Positions 16,636 through 25,081 of a DNA stretch of 64,000 bases are shown in pieces. The position numbers and the translations under genes were made by a program. The first letter of the stretch is position 1. Each line of letters opens with the position of its first letter. Source of the DNA: Deinococcus radiopugnans ATCC 19172 (GTDB taxonomy: Bacteria > Deinococcota > Deinococci > Deinococcales > Deinococcaceae); NCBI RefSeq assembly GCF_006335125.1, contig NZ_VDMO01000002.1, positions 248,001 to 312,000 on the forward strand, written 5' to 3'. The notes under the pieces are model-generated. The model searched no databases and had not been told where the DNA came from. It was given only the letters and a program-made list of their open reading frames with translations.

Positions 16636-17514
16636 TCACTTGACCGCCCCTTCCATGCCGCGCATGAACAGCTTCTGCGCCGCCAGGAAGACCAGCAGCA
16701 CGGGAACCATCATGATGATCGAACCGGCGGCGATGTTGAACGGATCGTAGTTGAACTGCCCCTTGAGCTTCAGCACCGCCACGCTCAGCGGCACGGCGTC
16801 CGGCGCACCCGAGAGCGCCAGCATGGGCCAGAAATAGGCGTTCCAGGTGCCCACCAGCGTGAAGATGCCCAGCGCGGCCAGCGACGGTACGCTCAGGGGC
16901 AGCATGATGCGGGTCAGGATGGTCAGTTCACCCGCGCCGTCCAGCCGGGCCGCCTCCAGCAGCGCCTGCGGAACGCTCAGAAACGCCTGACGCATCAGGA
17001 AGATGCCGAAGGCCGCCGCCACGGTGGGCAGGACCACGCCCAGGTGCGTTCCCAGCAATCCCATCTTCTTGAGGGTCAGCGTGTTGACGATAAAGGTGGT
17101 CTCGCCGGGCAACACCAGCGTGGCGATAATCACCGCGAAGATGATGCCCTTGCCCGGAAAGCGGAAGCGGGCCAGCGGATAGGCCGCCAGCGCCGACACC
17201 AGCAGCGTGCCGACGATGGTCATGCCCGTGATGGAGACGCTGTTCCAGATGTATTTGCCCAGGCTGAAGGTGCGGTACACGTCTGCAAAGTTGTGGAACG
17301 TGATGGCCTTCGGGAACAGGCTGGCGGGGAAATTGTAGATGCTGCCGCCCGCCGTCTTGTCGGTCAGGGCAATGGCCAGGGTCCACAGAAAGGGAAACAC
17401 CGCGAAGATCAGGACGGCGATCAGGAACACGTAGCGCACGATGATCCGGCCCAGCTTGACGTTGCGGCGGCGAGGAGTGGCGGCGCGGGCGGGAGCGCGG
17501 ACGACGAGGCTCAT
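16636..17514 (-). CDS. sugar ABC transporter permease, MalG/CUT1 type
   Basis: 292-residue inner-membrane subunit with six predicted helices. The EAA loop (LLEAARLDGAGELTILTRIM, followed by LPLSVP) contacts the ATPase. The ATG overlaps the preceding permease stop (ATGA at 17511-17514), so the two permeases are made together. With the MalF-type partner and the binding protein upstream it forms a CUT1 carbohydrate importer. No ATPase gene is in the cluster, so a shared MsmK-like ATPase elsewhere is inferred. Confidence 0.93.
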   Translation of the reverse strand: MSLVVRAPARAATPRRRNVKLGRIIVRYVFLIAVLIFAVFPFLWTLAIALTDKTAGGSIYNFPASLFPKAITFHNFADVYRTFSLGKYIWNSVSITGMTIVGTLLVSALAAYPLARFRFPGKGIIFAVIIATLVLPGETTFIVNTLTLKKMGLLGTHLGVVLPTVAAAFGIFLMRQAFLSVPQALLEAARLDGAGELTILTRIMLPLSVPSLAALGIFTLVGTWNAYFWPMLALSGAPDAVPLSVAVLKLKGQFNYDPFNIAAGSIIMMVPVLLVFLAAQKLFMRGMEGAVK

Positions 17515-18455
17515 GCCTCTCCCCCATCGCTTTCATGGAACAGCCGGAAATTGACCACCGACAGCAGCAGCGCCACCACCGCCACCACCAGTCCGGCGGC
17601 GCTCGCCAGACCGTAATCAAAATTGAAGCCCTGGAACGCCTTGGAATACACGTACATCAGCGCCGTGTAGGTGCTGTTCAGCGGACCACCGTTGGTCAGC
17701 ACCAGCACTTCCTCCAGCACGCGCAGCGCGGCGATGGTGGACAGCAGGCTGCACAGCAAGATGGTGGGTTTCATCAGCGGCACCGTGATGCTCCAGAAAC
17801 GCTTCCAGGAATTTGCGCCGTCCAAGACCGCGGCCTCCTCCAGCTCGGCGGGAATGCTCTGAAGTCCGGCCAGATACAGCACCATGTAATAGCCGAAGCC
17901 GCGCCAGAAGGTCACCAGCATCACGGCCCAGAAGGCGGTCTGCTCGTTGTTCAGCCAGCCGAAGAAACTGCCCTCGGGGATGAGGTGCAGCACGCCCAGC
18001 GCCCAGTTCAGCGTGCCTTCCTTGTTGTACACCCAGTCCCACATGACGGCGGCCAGCGAGATGCTGGTGACCACCGGGATGTAATACGCGGCCCGGAAAA
18101 AGGCCATGCCGGGCAAATTCTTGTTGACCAGCACAGCCACGCTCAGCGAGGCCAGTTGCAGCACCGGCACGATCACCAGATATTTGACGCTGTTGCCCAG
18201 CGCCGTGAGAAACAGCGGATCGGCAGCCAGCGTGCGGAAATTCTCCAGCCCGATCCATTTGGGGGCCAGCCCCTGGGCAAAGCGCGCCCCGCCGTACTCG
18301 GTGAACCCCAGGTACGAGCCGTAGGCCAGCGGGTAAAAGGTGAACAGGGTGAGCAAGATCAGCGCCGGAGCCAGAAAACCGTAGGACAGCAGCGTGTCCC
18401 GCAGCGAGTATCTGGCGCGAGGTTGTCTGGCATTGAAGGGCTGTGAACGGGCCAT
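17511..18455 (-). CDS. sugar ABC transporter permease, MalF/CUT1 type
   Basis: 314-residue membrane subunit. It starts MARSQPFNARQPRARYSLRD at 18455, directly after a strong GGAGGTGA ribosome site; the frame extends 40 codons upstream but without coding character. Six predicted helices; EAA motif near residues 205-225 (ELEEAAVLDGANSWKRFWSI). Pairs with the downstream MalG-type permease. Separated from the binding-protein gene by 224 bp containing a stable hairpin that probably lowers permease expression relative to the binding protein. Confidence 0.93.
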   Translation of the reverse strand: MARSQPFNARQPRARYSLRDTLLSYGFLAPALILLTLFTFYPLAYGSYLGFTEYGGARFAQGLAPKWIGLENFRTLAADPLFLTALGNSVKYLVIVPVLQLASLSVAVLVNKNLPGMAFFRAAYYIPVVTSISLAAVMWDWVYNKEGTLNWALGVLHLIPEGSFFGWLNNEQTAFWAVMLVTFWRGFGYYMVLYLAGLQSIPAELEEAAVLDGANSWKRFWSITVPLMKPTILLCSLLSTIAALRVLEEVLVLTNGGPLNSTYTALMYVYSKAFQGFNFDYGLASAAGLVVAVVALLLSVVNFRLFHESDGGEA

Positions 18456-18599
18456 GTCATCACCTCCTTCGGTGGAAAGTATTGAGGGCTTCGCTCCCTC
18501 TCCCCCCGTGGGGCACCCGTAGAGCTGCGAAGCAGGGGCCGGAGTTGGCGGGAAAGTCAGCCACGAGGGCCGCATAAAGTCCCATCCAGAAAAGCGAAA

Positions 18600-18625
18600 C
18601 CCCGCCCGTCGATTTCAGGGCGGGG
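18600..18625 (-). terminator. intra-operon hairpin, partial terminator
   Basis: On the minus strand CCCCGCCC, a 10-nt loop and GGGCGGGG, then TTTCGCTTTTCT. It lies just after the binding-protein gene. Confidence 0.6.
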
Positions 18626-18679
18626 ACTGAGCAGTTCAGGGGTGTTCAGGGCCTGCGTCAGCCCCAGCTTGCCCGGACC

Positions 18680-19951
18680 TCACTTCTTCATGTTGGCGTT
18701 CCAGAACTTCACGGAGTCGTCCAGCGCGGCTTTGGGGGTCTTCTTGCCCAGCAGCGCGGCCTCGATGTTGTCACTGAAGTTCTTGTACAGGTCATCGCTG
18801 TTCCCCGGAGCCTTGAAGCCGGGGTTGATAAAGCGGCCCGACGCGCCCACCAGAGCGGTGGCCTTGGCAATCGGATCGTTGGACGAGACCTTGAAGAAGG
18901 GATCGTTCTGCGCGGCAGCGGTAGTGGGAATAATTGGCACGATCTTGGCAAAGGCGATCTGGTTGGCGTTGTTGGTGAAGAACGCGGCCAGCTTGGCGGC
19001 CTCGGCGGGATGTTTGCTGGCCTGCGGAATGACCATGCCCATGCTGGTGCCGGTCTGGGTGTTGGCCTTGCCCAGCGGCGCGGTGGTCACCACCGTCTTG
19101 GCGTACAACCCAGGATTGGTGTCCTTGATGCGGTTCAGGGCCTGCGGGCCGCCGACGATCATGGCGACACGGTTCTGGGCATACAGCTCGGTGGCCAGCT
19201 GGAAGGCTTCCTTGCGCAGGGCGTCCTCGGGGAAGTAGCCGCCCTTGAACAGATCAACGTACTTCTGGAGAATCGCCACATGCGCCGGGCTGTTAAACGC
19301 CGCGTTGCCCTTGGCGTCGTAGATCGGCAGGCCGTCCGAGGAGAAGTAGCCCAGGAACGATGCGCCGCCCGGATCTTTCAGGGCCGGCACCCAGGCATAG
19401 GCCCCGGTCTTGTCCTTGACGGTCTTGACCATGTTCAGCAGCTCGGTCATGTTCTTGGGGGCCTTGACGCCCGCTTTCGTCATCAGCTCCGGGTTGTACA
19501 GCAGCACGCCCTCGTTCAGCGAGCCGTACCATGGGTAGCCGTAGACCTTGCCGCCCACCGTGAAGTTGGCCAGGGTCTGCGGGTAGAAGGTGGACTTCAG
19601 GGTGGCCAGCGGCGTCAGCGCGTCCACGTTCCGCAGAAAGCCGTTCTGGGCGGCCTTGCCGGTCTCGTCGATGTTCAGGTTCACCACGTCCGGGGCGCTC
19701 CCCAGGTTCACGCTGGCGATGAAGTCCTGCACCATGCTGTCCTGCTTATCGAACCACTTGACTTTAATGGTGGGGTTGGCCTTCTCGAAAGCGGCGATGG
19801 TCTGCTTGATGTACGGATCGAACTTCGGGCTGAGGTACCACGTCCAGAAGGTGATCTCGGTGGGAGCCTGCGCGGCGGCAGGGGCAGAAACAGCGGTCAG
19901 GCCGAGGCCGAGGGTCAGGGCGAGCAGGGCAGTTTTGCGAAACTGTTTCAT
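18680..19951 (-). CDS. sugar ABC transporter substrate-binding protein
   Basis: 423-residue exported family-1 extracellular solute-binding protein. Signal peptide MKQFRKTALLALTLGLGLTA ends near AAAQA. The mature start TEITFWTWYLSPKFDPYIKQ and the FEKANPTIKVKW stretch are typical of maltose/oligosaccharide binders; the GGPQALNRIK hinge region is recognisable. The second of two in-frame ATGs was chosen because it stands 6 nt after AGGAGGA. First structural gene after the RpiR regulator (41-bp gap). The ligand is likely a manno- or GlcNAc-oligosaccharide, judged only from neighbours. Confidence 0.93.
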   Translation of the reverse strand: MKQFRKTALLALTLGLGLTAVSAPAAAQAPTEITFWTWYLSPKFDPYIKQTIAAFEKANPTIKVKWFDKQDSMVQDFIASVNLGSAPDVVNLNIDETGKAAQNGFLRNVDALTPLATLKSTFYPQTLANFTVGGKVYGYPWYGSLNEGVLLYNPELMTKAGVKAPKNMTELLNMVKTVKDKTGAYAWVPALKDPGGASFLGYFSSDGLPIYDAKGNAAFNSPAHVAILQKYVDLFKGGYFPEDALRKEAFQLATELYAQNRVAMIVGGPQALNRIKDTNPGLYAKTVVTTAPLGKANTQTGTSMGMVIPQASKHPAEAAKLAAFFTNNANQIAFAKIVPIIPTTAAAQNDPFFKVSSNDPIAKATALVGASGRFINPGFKAPGNSDDLYKNFSDNIEAALLGKKTPKAALDDSVKFWNANMKK

Positions 19952-19992
19952 GGGCATTCCTCCTGGGAGAGTGGGGGGCGGGTGAACGAATT

Positions 19993-20871
19993 TCAGTACT
20001 TTTTTTCCACGACACTTTCGGCAGTGACGCGCAGCATGGCGTTGGATTCGGGCCGGTGGCCCAGAACGGCGGAGTACAGCACTTCCAGCAACATCACCTG
20101 GGAGGTCAGGGTGTCCAGCACGGCGTCGGTCAGCGGATCTTCCTGGGCAGCGGTGAACAGCACCGCGCCGGCGTGACGCGTGATCGGGCTGCTGGCCCGG
20201 TGGGTGATGGCCACGGTGAACACCCCGCACGACTGCGCCAGTTTCAGGTGCTGCACGGTGTCGATGGTGCTGCCTGAACTGCTCAGGCCGATCACCACGC
20301 CCCCTCGCGGCAGCGTGCTGATGCTCACGGCCGCCAGATGTGGATCGGTATACGCGCTGGCGGTGATGCCGATCCGCATCAGGCGGTGGGCGAAGAACTG
20401 CGCGATCAGGCCGCTGTTGCCCTGCCCGGTCAGGTCCACCCTGGGGGCGCGGGCCAGCAGCCGCGCCACGTCCTCCAGCATCACGGGATCGAGCAGACGG
20501 GCCGTGTCGTCCAGCGTGCGCGCCGCCTGCTGGAACAGCCGCTGGGTGGGGGTGGGCATGTCGGCGCCCACCTGTTCCTGCGCCGTGCGCCCACGCTGCT
20601 CACGTCCGCCCAGATCGGCAGCCAGCGCAATCTTGAAGGCATGAAATCCGGCGTAATCCAGCTTGCGGCACAGCCGGGTGATCGTTGCCTCGGACACGCC
20701 CACGCTGGCGGCCACCTCGGTGATGGTCTGATGAACGGCGCTGTCAGCGTGTTGCATGACATGTTCCGCCACGCGGCGCAGGCTGGGCGAGAGGCTATGG
20801 GCCTGGAGGCGAATGCGCCCGATGGCCCCACTGGACGGTGGACTGGGCGATAGAACCTGAAGCTGGGTCAT
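19993..20871 (-). CDS. MurR/RpiR family transcriptional regulator
   Basis: 292-residue sugar-responsive regulator. The N-terminal HTH_6 domain (about 20-95; VAASVGVSEATITRLCRKLD) binds DNA; the C-terminal SIS domain (about 130-270; LTGQGNSGLIAQFFAHRLMR and VVIGLSSSGSTIDTV) binds a phosphosugar. It leads an operon running through the binding protein, two permeases and probably the GH3 gene. Its TTGACA-17-TAGTGT promoter carries a GAAAAT-type palindrome in the spacer, and a perfect second copy lies upstream, so autoregulation and control of the divergent mannosidase are likely. Confidence 0.93.
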   Translation of the reverse strand: MTQLQVLSPSPPSSGAIGRIRLQAHSLSPSLRRVAEHVMQHADSAVHQTITEVAASVGVSEATITRLCRKLDYAGFHAFKIALAADLGGREQRGRTAQEQVGADMPTPTQRLFQQAARTLDDTARLLDPVMLEDVARLLARAPRVDLTGQGNSGLIAQFFAHRLMRIGITASAYTDPHLAAVSISTLPRGGVVIGLSSSGSTIDTVQHLKLAQSCGVFTVAITHRASSPITRHAGAVLFTAAQEDPLTDAVLDTLTSQVMLLEVLYSAVLGHRPESNAMLRVTAESVVEKKY

Positions 20872-20952
20872 GGACCGTCCCCCTGTGACCGGGTGATGCC
20901 GACGCGTGGTGCAAGTGGTTCATCTCAGACGCTTAACTTTGGATATGCGGTC

Positions 20953-20981
20953 ACACTACACTTGAAAATAATTTTTGTCAA
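20953..20981 (-). promoter_or_regulatory. promoter of the RpiR/sugar-ABC operon
   Basis: On the minus strand TTGACA (20976-20981), a 17-nt spacer and TAGTGT (20953-20958). Near-ideal sigma-70-type promoter about 80 nt before the regulator ATG. Confidence 0.8.
20964..20976. promoter_or_regulatory. candidate RpiR operator O1
   Basis: GAAAATAATTTTT, one mismatch from the palindrome GAAAAT-N-ATTTTC. It fills the promoter spacer, so binding would repress the operon. Confidence 0.55.
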
Positions 20982-20997
20982 CATCGCGGAAGATATT

Positions 20998-21010
20998 GAA
21001 AATGATTTTC
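20998..21010. promoter_or_regulatory. candidate RpiR operator O2
   Basis: GAAAATGATTTTC is a perfect 6-1-6 palindrome, centred 34 bp (about three helical turns) from O1. Confidence 0.6.
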
Positions 21011-21243
21011 TTAACTCCAGGCTGAACGAGAGGGGACAGCCAGGGCCAGGGTTCCGGAAAGACCGTCCTGATGGGGCCGAGTGACAGGAGGGCCTTTTGC
21101 CGGCAGGCTGAATTTGCCAGGCTGCGAAGCAGAGGCCGGCGTCGCCGGAAAGCTCTTTTTCCAGGGACGCCGTTCGCAACACCCCTCTCAACCTCAGCGG
21201 CCTGACGACGAGGCCACGCCCCAGACAGGGTGGGCGGCAGATG

Positions 21244-21256
21244 TAAAATTATTTCC
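21244..21256. promoter_or_regulatory. weak third RpiR-like site near mannosidase
   Basis: TAAAATTATTTCC matches about 10 of the 12 non-central positions of the O2 palindrome, in a locally AT-rich patch some 370 bp before the mannosidase start. Confidence 0.3.
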
Positions 21257-21406
21257 AGGGATTCTGTAGACACACGACACAACTTCTGCCTTGGAATAGG
21301 GGAGCGCAATGCCTGGAAACCGCTGGACTGGCCCACAGCTTGACGACATCACCACACCTGCTCCGCCTCCGCACCGCCCCTTCAAAGGGGTTCGCCAGAC
21401 GCTCCC

Positions 21407-21631
21407 GTGATGTCCCGGCAGCCTCCCGGTCTTCCAACCGCTGCCCGGCCACCGGAGGAAGTGCGGCGTGCGGACCATCATCTGCGCGCCGTGACCCTGG
21501 CACGCGGGAGCAGCAAACACACCGGCAAGGACCTGAACGGCGCGCTGGAAACCGAACTGTGGCTGTCGGTGGCCTCGCTGGGGCCGGGCGTCCATCACGC
21601 AGTCGAGCAGCAAGGAGAGGTTTTCCCATGA
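21407..21631 (+). pseudogene. possible gene remnant coupled to the mannosidase
   Basis: 74-codon frame ending in TGA that overlaps the mannosidase ATG (ATGA at 21628-21631). Codons after position 25 have the high GC third bases of real genes, and the stretch ETELWLSVASLGPGVHHAVE looks protein-like, but I recognise no family. It may be the tail of a lost gene whose stop-start coupling is retained, or a small unknown protein. The rest of 21011-21406 shows no gene apart from the weak operator. Confidence 0.3.
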
Positions 21632-24600
21632 CGCACGCCCTGACGACGGCCCAGATCCTTATTCGCCTGCACAATCGCCTCAACGAGCTGGGGGCCTGGC
21701 GCGACGCCCGGCGGCAGGCGCTGGCGGGGGGCGAGTTCTTCGCCCACGGCTCGGAACAGGCCCATTCCATTGCCTTGAATGAAAGCTGGCCCAGCCGCGA
21801 TTTCCCGGTCACGCTGCGCTTTGAGGCCACGGTGCCGGCAGACTGGACAGGGCCGGTTTCCCTGCGCTTTGATGTCGGCGGTGAGGGCCTGCTGAGCGTG
21901 AATGGGCGGCCCATTGGCGGTCTCAATCCCTACCACCAGGAGTACCGGCTCGCTGAGGCCTCCGGCGGGCAGCGCCTGAGCATCGAGATTCAGGCCAGCC
22001 CCAAGGACCTGTTCGGACGCCCGAACCTGCGTCCGCGGCTGAAGATGGCCTGTCTGGTGGAGCCTGACCTGGAGGTTCGCGCGCTGCACGACGACCTCAG
22101 CGCGGCACACGAGGCGGCCCGGCAACTCCTGGCACACGGCCAGCCTGACCTGGCCGCCCAGCTCGCCGACGCCCTGAGTGACTTGTTTAATCAGCTTCCC
22201 ATCCCGCGCAGTGACAGCGCCGCGTACCTTTCGCGCGCGGTCCAGCAGCGCGAACAGGCGGACCAGATCGCCGGCATCTGGGACGAGTGGGATTTTGCCA
22301 GCGAGGACAGCCCCCCGTTCCCCGATGATCTGCGCCCGGCACTCCGGCAGGCCCGACAGGTCTGGGACGAGCGCCGGGCCGACCTGCTGAACCGCTTCCC
22401 GCCTGTCGGGGAGATCCGCCTGTCGGGCCACGCCCACATCGATCTGGCCTGGCTGTGGCCGCTCTCCGAAACGCGCCTTAAAGCGCAGCGCACCTTTTCC
22501 ACGGTGTTGACCCTGATGGAGCAGTACCCCGATTTCACCTTCAACCAGTCCTCGGCCCAGCTTTACCGTTACGTCGAGGAAGACGCCCCCGAACTGTTCA
22601 GCCGCATCCGGCAGCGCGTTCAGGAAGGGCGCTGGGACGTCGTCGGCGGCATGTGGGTGGAACCCGACGGCAACCTGATTTCCGGCGAGTCGTGGGCGCG
22701 GCAGTTGCTCTACGGCCAGCGCTACTTTGCCGAGAAATTCGGCAAGCTTGCCCGCGTCTGCTGGCTGCCCGACACCTTCGGCTACGCCGCCAACCTGCCG
22801 CAACTGCTGCAACTCTCGAACATTCCCTATTTCTTTACCATCAAACTGACCTGGAACGAGACCAACACCTTTCCCTATGACCTCTATCACTGGGAGGGGC
22901 TGGACGGCAGCCAGGTGCTGGCCCACAGCTTTTACAACCCCCTGCCCGCGCAGGGCTACAACGGCGATATCGCCCCGCTGGACGTGTTGCAGACCTGGGG
23001 AAATTTCCGGGGCAAGCGCCACAGTCCCGCCTCGCTGCTCAGCTTTGGCCACGGCGACGGCGGCGGCGGTCCCACCGCCGAGATGCTGCAAAGGTACGGA
23101 CGGCTCAAGGCGTTCCCCGGTCTTCCTCGCCTGAAGATGACCCGGGTGGCCGAGTTCTACGACGAGGTGCAGGCCACGAAGTTGCCCACCTGGGTCGGCG
23201 AGCAGTACCTGGAAATGCACCGGGGCACGTTTACTTCTCAGGCCCTCGTAAAGAAGTTCAACCGCCGTCTAGAACACACGCTGGTGGAAGCAGAGGCGGC
23301 CTGCACCCTGGCCTTCCGTCTGTTGGAGCAACCCTCCCCCCGGCAGGCCCTGGCCGCGTTGTGGCAGACCCTGCTCAGGAACCAGTTTCACGACATTCTG
23401 CCGGGTTCCAGCGTCAAGGCCGTGTATGACGTGGCCCACCAGGAACTCGGCGCGGCGCTGGAGAAGGCGATGGCCGTGCGAAATGCAGCGCTGCAAGCCC
23501 TCAGCGACGCAGTCAGCGGCCCGGAACGCATCGTCGTCTGGAACCTGTCCTCCGATGATCGCCCGCTGCACGCTGTCCTTGAAACGGAGCGGCCGCTGGC
23601 CCTCACGACAGACGAGGGACTCGCGGTCCAGACGCACTTCCAGGGTGGTCAGCTTCACCTTTGCGGTGAAATGACCGTGCCGGGCCTGGGCTACCTGGCG
23701 CTCAAGGTGGCGCAGGCCGAGGCCCCAGCGTCAGCCCTCAACACCAACCCTGACGACCTGACGCTGGACAATGCTTGCCTGCGCGTGACGGTCGGCGACG
23801 ACGGCACGCTTACGTCCATGTACGACAAACGGCTGGCCCGCGAGATGCTCGCCGGGCGCGGCAATCAGCTGTGGGCCTACGTGGACATCGCCCGCGAGTA
23901 CGACGCCTGGGAGGTGGACGCCGCCTACGCCGAGGACGGTGAGGAACTGCTGGCCGCTCAGCCTCCACAACGGCTCTCCGACGCGCCGTATCCGGCCATT
24001 CGGGTGACTCGCAGGCACGGCGACAGCACCATCACCCAGGTCTATGAGCTGCGGCCCGGCAGCGCCCGGCTGGACATCAAGACGGAGGTGGACTGGCATG
24101 GCCGCCACACCTTCCTGCGCTCGCTGACGCCGGTGAAGATTCGCAGTCCGCACGCCACCTACGAGACGGCCTACGGCAGCGTCGTTCGCACCACCCAGAC
24201 CAACACCAGTTGGGACGCCGCGCAATTTGAGGTGCCCGCCCACCGCTGGGCTGACCTGAATGATGGAGCCTGTGGGGTCAGCCTGCTCAATGACAGCAAG
24301 TACGGGTATTCGTGCCGGGGCAACGTGCTGGGCCTGAGCTTGCTCCGATCGCCGGTCTATCCCGATCCCACGGCGGATGAGGGGCAGCACCGGTTCACCT
24401 ACGCGCTTTACCCACATGCGGGGGACTGGCGCGGAGGCACCCTGAGGGAAGCCCAGGACCTCAACGCCCCCCTGATCGCCCTTCACAGCGCGGCAACGGG
24501 CGGCACCTTTCCCGCCCAGTCGCGTTTGGTCAGCCTACCCGCTGGCCTGCGCCTGAGCGCCCTCAAGCTGGCCGAGGATGCAGACGCCGCCATTCTGCGC

Positions 24601-24765
24601 GTCTATGAGGCCCACGGTCAGCAGGCCTCGCTGGAGGGCTTGAGTGCCCTGGACATCCACCGCTGGAAGGTGGTGAATCTCCTGGAGGACGTGGTTTCAG
24701 ACTTCGCAGAGACGGAGCAAACCATCCGGCCCTATCAGGTGGTCACGCTTCTCGCCGGCGAATGA
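21628..24765 (+). CDS. GH38 alpha-mannosidase
   Basis: 1045-residue glycoside hydrolase family 38 enzyme that removes alpha-linked mannose with retention. Zinc ligands and start of the barrel are in GHAHIDLAWLWPLSETRLK (His268, His270/Asp272 region). The nucleophile is Asp382 in CWLPDTFGYAANLPQLL. The middle three-helix segment contains the family stretch LLRNQFHDILPGSSVKAVYD, and the long C-terminal beta domain is complete. No signal peptide, so it acts on imported oligosaccharides. The ATG at 21628 follows AAGGAGAGG. It is divergent from the RpiR/ABC operon, which probably supplies its substrate and co-regulates it. Confidence 0.95.
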   Translation: MTHALTTAQILIRLHNRLNELGAWRDARRQALAGGEFFAHGSEQAHSIALNESWPSRDFPVTLRFEATVPADWTGPVSLRFDVGGEGLLSVNGRPIGGLNPYHQEYRLAEASGGQRLSIEIQASPKDLFGRPNLRPRLKMACLVEPDLEVRALHDDLSAAHEAARQLLAHGQPDLAAQLADALSDLFNQLPIPRSDSAAYLSRAVQQREQADQIAGIWDEWDFASEDSPPFPDDLRPALRQARQVWDERRADLLNRFPPVGEIRLSGHAHIDLAWLWPLSETRLKAQRTFSTVLTLMEQYPDFTFNQSSAQLYRYVEEDAPELFSRIRQRVQEGRWDVVGGMWVEPDGNLISGESWARQLLYGQRYFAEKFGKLARVCWLPDTFGYAANLPQLLQLSNIPYFFTIKLTWNETNTFPYDLYHWEGLDGSQVLAHSFYNPLPAQGYNGDIAPLDVLQTWGNFRGKRHSPASLLSFGHGDGGGGPTAEMLQRYGRLKAFPGLPRLKMTRVAEFYDEVQATKLPTWVGEQYLEMHRGTFTSQALVKKFNRRLEHTLVEAEAACTLAFRLLEQPSPRQALAALWQTLLRNQFHDILPGSSVKAVYDVAHQELGAALEKAMAVRNAALQALSDAVSGPERIVVWNLSSDDRPLHAVLETERPLALTTDEGLAVQTHFQGGQLHLCGEMTVPGLGYLALKVAQAEAPASALNTNPDDLTLDNACLRVTVGDDGTLTSMYDKRLAREMLAGRGNQLWAYVDIAREYDAWEVDAAYAEDGEELLAAQPPQRLSDAPYPAIRVTRRHGDSTITQVYELRPGSARLDIKTEVDWHGRHTFLRSLTPVKIRSPHATYETAYGSVVRTTQTNTSWDAAQFEVPAHRWADLNDGACGVSLLNDSKYGYSCRGNVLGLSLLRSPVYPDPTADEGQHRFTYALYPHAGDWRGGTLREAQDLNAPLIALHSAATGGTFPAQSRLVSLPAGLRLSALKLAEDADAAILRVYEAHGQQASLEGLSALDIHRWKVVNLLEDVVSDFAETEQTIRPYQVVTLLAGE

Positions 24766-25081
24766 AGGAACAGAGGGGCCCAGTCGGTCCAGCGGTGAAG
24801 CCAGCTCCATCTCACGGAACCGCCATCCCACCGAACCGGCAGAGGTGCCGTGGCTCAAGCAGACCCGGTCGAAAACCCGCCGCTCGCCCAGGAGGAATGA
24901 TCCCGAAACGCCCTCATATCGCAGATGACCTGCTGACCCTGCGTGGCGGTTCGGGCTGGTCTCCCGGTCGACCCGCACATGCAGCGCCCGCTTTGGCGGT
25001 ACCCTGGGCCTTGCATCGACAATCCAACCGCGCCGCTGCCCGGCGGCGAGTGCCGTTGCCTGCTTTCCGGAGGTTCGCGTC
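24766..25081. other. 316-bp intergenic region without a supported gene
   Basis: A plus frame from 24762 is Pro/Arg-rich and unconvincing. GGAGG at about 25070 is the ribosome site of the hydrolase at 25082. No terminator or operator was recognised. Confidence 0.4.
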
